DNA from: Rodentolepis nana
Taxonomy: Eukaryota > Platyhelminthes > Cestoda > Cyclophyllidea > Hymenolepididae
Assembly (NCBI GenBank): GCA_900617975.1
Contig: UZAE01000065.1
Location: 1-43,924 of the forward strand
Length of the DNA: 43,924 bases
Reading direction: 5' to 3'
Part shown: piece by piece, positions 23,301-34,000 of the stretch
Layout: every line of letters begins with the position of its first letter
Numbering within the stretch: position 1 is the first letter of the stretch
Notes under the pieces: model-generated
Databases searched by the model: none
What the model saw: the letters and a program-made list of their open reading frames with translations, nothing else
What the model was told of the DNA's origin: nothing
Translations under genes and position numbers: made by a program

Positions 23301-26300
23301 AGAGTATCGACGCTTCTGAAAGTTGGGGATTCCAGCATTGTTCCAGTAGATATTAGAACGCAGTCGGTGATCAAGTATGGAAGATTTGGTCTGGTAGCCG
23401 TCTACATTCTGATTTATTCCGACAACCGGTGCCTTCAAATTTGAGTTTTGAGGTGGGACAAAGCAGGATGTACGGAAGGTGGTTAAGAATTCATCGGTGA
23501 ATTGACCTTTCTACAATGCGGTTTACTTCCATAAAAGTGAGCTAAGATGTAGGTACGAGAAGACTTGCAATAGCATGAGTTGAATTAGCTCAGATCTCAC
23601 ATAAAATATGCTCTTACTTCATTCACTGTAGTGCCAAATTGAGAGTGCATCTCACTTGGCAAGTCATTTCAATTACTTTTATGGCATAATAGGATTATGC
23701 TACCATCGGAAAAATCTTTGTTTAAATATACAGACACTTTGTATTTGCCACACTAGTTAAAACAAACAGAGCAACGCATTTGGTAATATTGAATGAGTAT
23801 TGATTTGCAAGAGCAATTGCAAACAAGCAGGCGGTCTCATAGAGAATGTTTCCAACTTATCCAGCATTCTCAATGGTTTGGTTCATGAGACTTAACAGTA
23901 GGTTTTTTCAAAATTATTATAAACTAGGAATTGTACCCAATATTAAGGTTAATTAGACTGTCAACAGTAATAGTAGATATAATTAGTTAAGCGTAATGTG
24001 ACTTATTGCCCGAAGAAAACAAACAAATTTCATGATCGGAATTCAAGGTTTCTAGGCGAGCTTGTCCACGGAATATTCAGAGCTTATTGACCAAAGTAAA
24101 CGGCTGATCGTGCCATCCAATAGTATTTGGGTATTCTAATGGATTCGAAACTCTGTTCTACATTAATTGGCTCACTGGAATTTAACCACCAATGATTGGC
24201 TAAAAATAATATTGTAAGTTCAACTAGGCAATTCAATACGAAAATTAAGAAGTAGAGAATATACTCACAATTTCAACCAATATTTTGTGAGTAAAATATC
24301 ACTAATACACTTTTTTGTTAAGGTCGTTTAAACATCAAATTGACGCACATAAACTAACCTCTTTAGCCAGAAGAATTGGAACAGACTTGACGAACTTGCC
24401 GAAGCGAAGATCTAGAAGAGTGCTACTAGTGAATTCCACTTCGGGTGCGGTAAGGAAGGTGTACATCAATTCGCTTGATCGAAGAAAGCGCTGAGTTAGA
24501 AGATACTGCAAAAAAGGAGGAAACAAGTAAGATCAGAATTTGTCTGCAATAATCAATAACCCACAGGAATTAAGAGATCAACTTCAGACGTCACTCGAAA
24601 ATAAGAAACTACTGAGAAGCTACTTAATTACTCATTTCTTACTAAAATTAAAATTAAGCAGTTCCTTAAACCAATCGATATACCATTTTAGAAAAAAATG
24701 ACCTTGAATTGAGCAGGACAGCTTGTAATTATGTTTACAACGATCAAGGCATCTGTTCTGCATCCATTTTCAACTCTGCGTTAAAAAGCCGGATTTTGGA
24801 ATTCATGATAGTGTACGTTGTTAAGCATTCCAATGGCTCCAGATTTCTCTAATTCACAAAGAATAGTAACAGCGAGAAGTTTGTGGTTGTTATTATGAAA
24901 TTGGAAAAAAGCAACAATAATTCACCATTCCAAAGACATGGAGCCCATGAGGAGTAATTTAGAGATAATGGAAGATGTACAAGGATTAAGACTTTAACAT
25001 TCTACTTTTAAGCAACAAGACATTGAAGAAGTGCATAACTGAAGTTGGTTACTTATAACTACTACTGTCATCTCTCATCCAAAGAACGTATTACCTCATA
25101 AGTATCAAACTACTTCATTTTTTGTGTTGACGTAAAAAAGGCTAAGTAATTGGGTAATGAGAGGTGAGATATTAAAGGCCTTATCTAACGCTACAATCAA
25201 AAAGATCGATGTTCTTTAATAGCTGCCCTGTGAATACACTCTCTGAGCGTTAACGTCATTTCAAGAATTGCTGAAACCCACCTTTCCATCTACACAGGCC
25301 TCTCTCTCACCTACCAGGTAACTCTTCAATCGCCACTGTTCTCCCTCTCATTCTCGCGGCCTCAGCCGATTGGCAATAAATCAAACTACCACACCTCATA
25401 AACTTGACACCTCTCTATTTTTTTGTATGACGAAGGTCACCAATCAAAAGCTGATCTTAACTCTAGAGTTCAGTGACTATCCCTCTCAATTTTTGAACTT
25501 AGATTTTACGAAATAGGAGAAAAATCAATTAAACTCCGAGTCGGAATTATGGAGGAGAGGTTGAGTTGTTTGCGTTTTAAAGAGCGCGTAAATTACAGTA
25601 AATCAAATTGAGGAAAGCAAGTAGTGACAGCTATTATCCCACCACCAATGTAACGTCTTGTGACTTCTTGTTGGCGCCATCGAAGGAACTCCGTGAAGGA
25701 CAGTGGAAGTGAAAAGATATCGGGCGTTACCGACACTATGTCTGGATTGCGGTTCATTTCTTTGCCCTTTGGTTTCACAAAAAGGCTAGCTTAGTCCAAT
25801 AGGAAATAAGGTTAGCAATTGTAGCATTGCCTTGTTTCAGCTTCAATCTTTACACAAACACCCACCTCGTGAGGTAAATTCGGAGGGAGTTCCGCGATTT
25901 TGACCTCCAATATCGCTCGAGTAATAAAAATGCAATCCCTATCCCAACTCAAATTAGAAAACGCTTAATTTCCCTATATGAAGATGTAAATTAAAAGTGT
26001 CAATGAACCAAATGTTGATGCTGTGAAAACCAACCCCACTTAAGAAGATTCACAACATTCAACCACCAAATCATGTACGATTCCAAATTCTTGCCTTCTT
26101 TTGCCAAAAAACAAAATTCGACTAAGCTTAAAAACTCCATAATTATGAACAAAAAAATTAATAGAAATCTCACTCTTTACAAAGCCTGTATTTATTTGTC
26201 ATTTTCACTTGGTAACTAATACAAATAGGCCCCAACGCTCTCAATTATCTCAGATCAAAAATGTCTCAAGAAGCAACGATCACGCCGCAAGATCTCAAAA

Positions 26301-29300
26301 GATGTCAACTTTTCAGAGAATTGAAATCTCTTCGCTCAAGTAAGTGCTTGAAATCTTCTATTCAAATGAAAGGAATTATTAATTCTACCAACGCGAACTG
26401 ATAAAGACCCAAGGTTCGGAAAGCGAGTATATGCCCTCTTTCCTATAGCATTTCGACTATGACCGTTTACTTAAAACATCGTGTATTTTGGTGGCATGTT
26501 CACTTAGTGAAGCATTTGATCACAAGTGCGTGGATGAGTGTTTCAGCAGGAAACCAAGACCATAAATGAAATTTTCAAATTAAAACAAAAACAAAAGAAA
26601 TGACTAAATCAACCAAGTATGCCAGATTTCAATCTCAGCACAATGAAACTACAGAATAGTTTAAGAAGCATACCCTGATATATCGTTCGAAGTAGGTTCT
26701 CATGTTCACAAGGAATTGATGAGATTGGGCCCCATATCGTCGTGCAGGTAGACGTCGTGATATTTGGGATCCATGGAATTCAACTAGACGCTGTTCTAGA
26801 ACGTAGAATTCGGCGTATTTCCTATTTTTTACAGATAGAATTAAACACAGTAAGTTAAATTGTGAGTTTCCGTCATGACGACTTTGGAAATAAATTTAGT
26901 TGCCGTTAAAAGTTGTGAGCACATAAAGATGATATTTCTGATGTGACATTTTTTCAATTTTATCCATGGATTTAAGGTGATTTACTATTCAAAGTTTCTT
27001 ATTTTTCGAGATAAGAGTTGAATAAGAACCTGCACGCAAACCTGGAGATCGTTATCAAATTACGCGAAATTAGTTTTCCACCCTTGTAAATCGATGATGA
27101 AAATTATACATTTATTTTAGGCATAAAAAAGCTACTAGTAGGTGACCTTGTGGTTTAAATTTGAGAAAAAAAGCTTAACCAATAAAACAATTTTCATTTA
27201 AAATGGGGAAATCTAGAGACAGAGATTACAAGTTTATCGGAGAAAGAAAATCTTGTAACATCTCATGGGTATTTTCTTACGATTTCCACTCGAACTCAGG
27301 CAAATAACATAAACTTGAAAACTGCTTAGGAATGAAATATATGACCAATCACAATTCGATCTCAAAAGAAATCCTAACTTTTATGATGAAAATAATCAGT
27401 TTCAATTGTACTTGCCTTCTAACTCAATTGAAAGCCTAGTCTAAACCAAATTAACGAACTTTACGCGACCAAACAGGAAATAATTATTACAAAAGAATAG
27501 TTATTTTCAAAGAAAAATGACCTTACTGTCAACAATTTTCAAACTGAGTATTTAAATAAGCGAAATTTAGCGATTCGAAAAACTCACCGAGTAACTTTGC
27601 TAGAAACTTTCTTTCCGTTCACCTCTCTATCCGAAATCACTGTATAGTTCCCACATATCGAATTATTAAACAGTGAGAACAGTGAGAAATCAGGCTGCTC
27701 CAAATTCATCGTTAAAAGCATGTTCGAAGCGTTGGTGGTTGAAGTAGCACCATTTAAATGACTTCCAGGAATTCTAGTAAGATTTTTTTCCGATGCAGAT
27801 GCATAGAAAGGAATGAAAACTTCCCACTTTGAGAAATCCAGTTCATGTATCTCGGAGGTTTCCACACTGTCATGTTCTTCAGGAGATTGGTCGTCATTTG
27901 GAGATGAGTTGAGAGCTGAGGGTGGGGCGATTGGGTTGATTTGACGACGTTGAAATAGAAGACGACGAGGACGTCGCCCTGTGGTGGACAAGTCGTCTTT
28001 TGAGCTGCGAAATAGACCTCCACGTGAACGTTCAAATTCGACCAAATCTTTATGAGAGGAGCTGTGCTTGGAAGACTTGTAGAAATTTTTTGAAGACTTA
28101 TTGTGAACCGGATCTTTGATATCTGAGCGAAGTAAAATATTATAATTTAGTAAAAAGCCACTTTAAGTAGAGAAAAATAATTGACTGTAAGCCAAGGAAA
28201 CATTAAACATTCGTAAGTTAAAACAAATCTATTCTAAAAACCTCCATGCAATTACTTAGGGCGACTTTTTAATCGAATCAACTGACACATTCGTTCTGCA
28301 TACGTTGACGAATATAGAAAAACTTAACCCTAGAAATCAATATTTATTTGCCTGGAAGTGTGGAAAGCAAATTTTCTACGGTCTTATCACCTCTATCCAC
28401 AGACATGTCCTTCTGGAGCATTAAAGCGTGAAAGATAGTGTTCGTAAAAGTACTAGCATTAGATTTCATGCTTGATAAGTTGATTAAGCTGAAAGCGTTG
28501 CTACAAGGATTTGGTTTGAGCTCAATATGATGAAGACGTGCAAAATAAATAAAAAAGCGAACTTACTGGGTATACCATTTGTGCCAAAATAGGGGTTTTC
28601 TTCATTTGGAAGGAAAAATTGATGTCTGTCCAAAAAGGAGGGTATACAATAAATATGGGAAGCATGATTTCATTGGTGCAAAATTTAGGAAAGGACTCAC
28701 TTGGGCGTGGCATTCGGTGACGAAACACCAAGTCGACCTAGGTATTCAGGGCTCTCCATGTAAGCAGGGAGGTAAAAAGTCTCCATCGTTGAGCACATGG
28801 TTCTGAAAGCACTGAACAAACAAGACAAAGAAAATGGAGTTTAAAGATAGCGCCAATTTCACCTTATACTGAGTAAATGTGGAACAACTAAGGTTCTCTT
28901 AAATGAGATTAGTCAACCGAAAGAAAAAACAGAATGTTAATATCAAGGCTGTGAATCATTATAGGATTAAATTTAAGGGATTTACTACATAATCAGGTGT
29001 TTGTGGACAATAATGACAGAGTAGCGACGGAAGCTGATGAAAAGAAGAGATGTCATTAGAGCAAATATGCAAACCATAAAGAGTTTGCCAAAACAAAGCC
29101 AAAAATCTCCAGATCTCCGGGAGAGTGACAATCCTGCTCAATTGTCTGGTTTAAGCAAGTGTGCTAAGAGAAGAACATCCATTTTCAATAAATTTAAATT
29201 GAATTTCTACATAATACGCGTCAGGTAATAGCGAAACGATTAGCACGAGAGCGACACCTCTTGCAGTGATTTAAATAATTACATTTGTATAAACATTTAC

Positions 29301-31027
29301 AAGGCCATCAGTACCTCCACAAGAAGCAAGTTTATTAATGAATCACAAGGGCATTTAGTAATATCAAGCAGGTTAGTGTTATAATTGCAACAAAATTCAA
29401 GATTGGACAATAAAATGAGGAGCAAAACAATTATAAGAAGGAAATCAAAGACAGAAAAGGTTGTCACAGAAACCCTCAAGAGTATTCCATTTCCTCCCAA
29501 ATCGAGTCAAAAAAATATGGTGGTTTTCTCAAAACAATCGTTTGAAGGAGTTTGCACTGAGTCCAATATCAATACCCAGGAGAGCATTCTAAGATAAGCC
29601 GTTTCAACCATCCTCGTCACTCATAACAATAAAACCACCCGAAATTTGAAACTGACAGTTTTGCTGGTTATTGCACCCAATAGATAGATAGCTTCGCATT
29701 TCCGCGTTTTCACACAAATTCCTCTGATGTAGAGATTTAGGAAACAAGAGACTAAAATTGACATTATTAGCTGTCAGTCGTAAAGTTCAGTCGGATGACT
29801 TAACAGGAGTTTTGTAATAGGAGAAATAAGAGGAAATTCCATAGAAAATCGATGAACTTTGACATCTGCATTTTCCAGAAGAATCCGTTAATAGCACTTT
29901 ATGAGACATTACTACCAAACAATGCCGAAATCGGGCTTCTAACAGTACTATGAGGATCTTTAAGCCTACCTTACCATGGCCTCTTGGCACTATTGTGGAA
30001 ATGATGTAATTGAGAGAAAAATTGTGGTAATTCTAAGAAGGACCGAGACTTGTGGGTTGCAACATCAGTGGCTACGATTCCAAGCATATAACGGAGTTTA
30101 CAGTCTAAATCCTGTCGTTCACCTCCAGCATACTTCCGCACATCCTATCGAAAGCTATCTGCACATAATATTTACACGGCATTCACTTTGCAGGTCATAA
30201 AACAGTGTTAATACACTCGGATCACCAAACACCATCTAAATGTCTATACACCCATTATATTTTACGTACCTGGTCCATTCTGGTGTATGAACCACCCTTG
30301 CAATACACAGGGGATCCATCTTATTATTCACAGCTTCAGCAATCACAGTCGTAAGACTTGGCGGCAAATTTAGGAGTTCATTTAGTTGAGAATATCCGGA
30401 TGGAGATACAGCCAGTCCACAGTCTGAGCAGACATTGGAACCACCGGTGTGGGATGAATCGTGACTATGGTTGTGTTTGCCGAATGAATTGTGAAGATCC
30501 AAGTCTTCAGCAGCCATTACACGTCCACTGTACAAGAGGTGAAGGAGTTGATGGAGAGGTATCTTGAGTCGCTCACAGAGTGATGCGGATATGCACTCTG
30601 TCTCGATTTTATTCACTACTTCGACTACGAGGAAATTAACAAACAGAGCATGTGGTAATAGGAAATATACAATACAACGCAAAAGGTAAGTACTATGACA
30701 AATTGATCCCTTCGAAGCGTTATTGATTAACTAGTCATCACTAAAGTCTACAAACACATCAAATTTCCTGTTCAAATTATACATAATCAATGGCAAAAAA
30801 ATATGGTGCGGTAATTTGGCTACCCAAAGAACTAGATTAAAACTCTCAGTTGGAAAAAAACATTCCTTTTTTAAAAGTGAAAACGCGCAAATAAGCATTC
30901 TAAACATCACTGCAACCTGAATCTAAGGAAAGAAAATGGAATCGACAATAAACACCATCGTCACGTAAATGGTGCAATGCTAGGCCAAACTACCACGAAT
31001 AGAGTGAACATCTAATGTGTGTGTGTG

Positions 31028-31070
<43 letters not shown>

Positions 31071-34000
31071 CAGCTCAAATTTTGTGCATACTAGCAACAT
31101 CACTACAAATGATTGAGAAACCCGGCTAATATGCCATAACAGTCAAAAAAAGAATTTTTGATTGTAGGGAGAGTAGAATAGAGAAAAAGCGTTCGTTCAA
31201 ATAGAATGAATAAACAGCCCATTTCAATGATCTGAACTAAATAAAGCTAATTAAGAATTAACAAAAAACAACACTTTAGACTATTATCGGTGCTCATGAA
31301 TTTGTGCAATATTATCGATACAGACAACCACACCAATCCATTGATCAAAATCAATCAACTCAATTGTGAAAAACAAATGAAAAATAGATAACACATTTCG
31401 GCTACACCTAATCAGAACCGAAGTGATGAGTCACCTTCTTGATGAGGTGTGTGTGTGTGTGTGTGTGTGTGTGCAACAAAGTTAACCACGAGCCTTGACT
31501 ACCATACTTTGTGCAATTCATTAGCAAAATCGAATATGCGCCTTAAATGGAGCTTACACATTAGTAGAAGAACCGTCATGGTTGAGGAGGAGTTTATTGA
31601 TTTCATATATTGCACAAAGTTGCCAAGTTGCTTCGGCTGATGTAGCAGGGCTTCCATTCGCATACTTGAAGGCTAAACGACGAGGGTGCAATGAGAACAA
31701 AGGTGAAATGGATTATTAATTGAAGAAGCCAGTTTGCGTTTCATCATAGCATTAAGAGAAAAAAAAATATTTTTTTTAAAAAAAGATCTCAGGGAAGAAA
31801 GAAAATCCCCTTTTATTGCGAACAATGACAACCATACAGATGGTCTTTTAGCTTTAGATTCTAAACTCGTGTTACCTACAAAGCTAGATACTTAAATGTG
31901 AGCTATTATATTCGCAACGTATACTCATACGGCAAAAAAGTCTATTTATCGGCAGGTGACTTCTGACTTCAAACTACCATGACCCTACTGTATGTCATAT
32001 TCAATCACTTTCACCATACTTATCCTACCTTTTGTCTGCCTTTGTATCTGTCTGTCTTTTTAACATCTTTAAACACTCTTCTGTTCACCCCCCCCCCCTT
32101 GACTTTTTTTCGATTTGATGTTCCTCTTCCTCTGTGAAGCCTGAAGTCAACTAAAGGGCTAACGATAACCATCAAAACGCCTGCTATTTGATATAAATAA
32201 ATAAATCTTAGCTCACCGATGAATTCCAATTGCATCTGATTGAATCGAGAGCTAAAATGACCACTTTTGACCTTAATTTCGATGTATACATTCATCGAGG
32301 TGAAGACTTGGTTTAATGCAAACAAAAAGAGGAAAGGGGACAAGTAAACCGAAGACCTCATGAAATCCAGAATTTAAGCCGATTAAAGTTAGCATGGCTC
32401 TCGTATTAGATACCGAGAGGCTAGTTTAATATCACTAATGGAGGTGAAAAGGAGAACGAGGTGAAAGTATCAAAGACATGACCGAAGAATGTCAACAGCA
32501 TAAATGTTGAATAAACTGGTGGTAAAGCCTTTTATAAACTTAATTTATAACTAGGGAGAGAGAGAGAATTTTACCATAAAATGGATGAAATTATAATTGC
32601 TTTCAGGCAATAGTCGATCAATGAACAAATCATAATTAGGGAAAAAGATGATTGGTGGGGGATTGTGAGGCATTTTAACCGATAGTTACGAGGAATCTTG
32701 ATCTCCACAAATTAAATTAAATTTTGCCAAATCGAAGTGACAAAATTAATCGAAAATGATTGAAGACATACCAGTTTTTTGGCACTTTTAAACCAGTCAT
32801 CTATATAGTTATTCAACAAGGGAACCATTGGAGAATTTTTGGGATAATCGGCATTGTCCTAGAGGGAAAAAAGTTTCTTTAGGAACTACAATTGAAATTT
32901 ATAAATTTATAAATAAAAAAACAACTTACAGTAATGGGATCCAAGAGATAGAGAAATACGGTATTTAAGGAATCCTAAAAAATCAAAAGAAGGTATTGAA
33001 AATTTCAATAGTTATAAAACATATCAATCGATATTCCAATTTTTTCATTATCACGGTCAGAAACTATCATAAACTCCAATGAATGTCTGCTCATGAATAC
33101 TTAGTGTTTCATTCGAATTAGCGTTAGAGGGTCTATGTACATTACCTCCAATACCATTATAACCATGGAAATAGAAAGTGGACATTAAAATAAGCCATTA
33201 GTGACAGCAACAAAAATCATGAATTATGATAAATAAATAAGGAGAATTTTTATTGCACAAATAGGAGTAATTACTGGATTGGCTATTGAGTCAAGGGCAG
33301 GTAGGAGAACGTGGTTTGCGAGAACTTCTGTTAAGAAAGACCGGGTACATTGAGCTGCCTGAGTTTGGTTAGAACTAAAATTTAAAAGTAATACTTTAAC
33401 AAAATATATTATTAAAAGTTATCAAAAACCGCAAACAGTTTAGTTAAGAGTTCAAATCCTAGCACCGTACTATTCACCGACAATCCGATGGCATCTAATT
33501 GAATAATTCACGACCTTTAGGGAAAAAGGGAATACACTAATTATTTATTAAATGTCTGCAGTTTTATCACTCATGATTAACAGGAATAATAGTGCTAAAT
33601 GAAACTACAGATCAACGAAAAATCAATTCACCCTAAAAAGGGTTTTTAATATTTATTTAAAATGCCAGGCTTAATGATAGTTAACATTAGCCCTTTAGTT
33701 GACTTCGGGCCTCACAGAGGGGAGGAACATCAAAGTGGGAAAATTTCTAGAGGCGGAATAGAAGAGTGATTCACAGATGCAAAAGAGACAGACAGACATA
33801 AAGACAGAGAGAAAATGTAAGATGAGTACTGTGAAAGTAGTCCAATATGACATACAGTAGGGTCATGGTAATTAGAAGTCAACTGCCGAGTTGTAGACTT
33901 TTTTACCGTATGAGTATACGTTGCCCAGGGTGAACCACGTGGAGGGAAGTCTGTCGCCCACCCCGGGCATTTTATATTATTGCAATTGATTAATAAGAGA

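Noticed and set aside
28374..28395. Short candidate exon (CTCCAG acceptor, GTGATA donor) between SNX14 exons
   Set aside because: Its length does not repair the reading frame; the 59-nt exon at 28567 does.
30625..30692. Longer version of the RGS exon, starting after CATAG
   Set aside because: It would add about 22 residues in the middle of the RGS core and has a weak acceptor; the TTTCCTCGTAG acceptor at 30624 restores the core motif.
32213..32247. A 35-nt candidate SNX14 exon with TTTTAG acceptor and GTGAGC donor
   Set aside because: The exon at 31672 joins directly to 32772 in phase and matches SNX14 across the junction; adding this one breaks the alignment.
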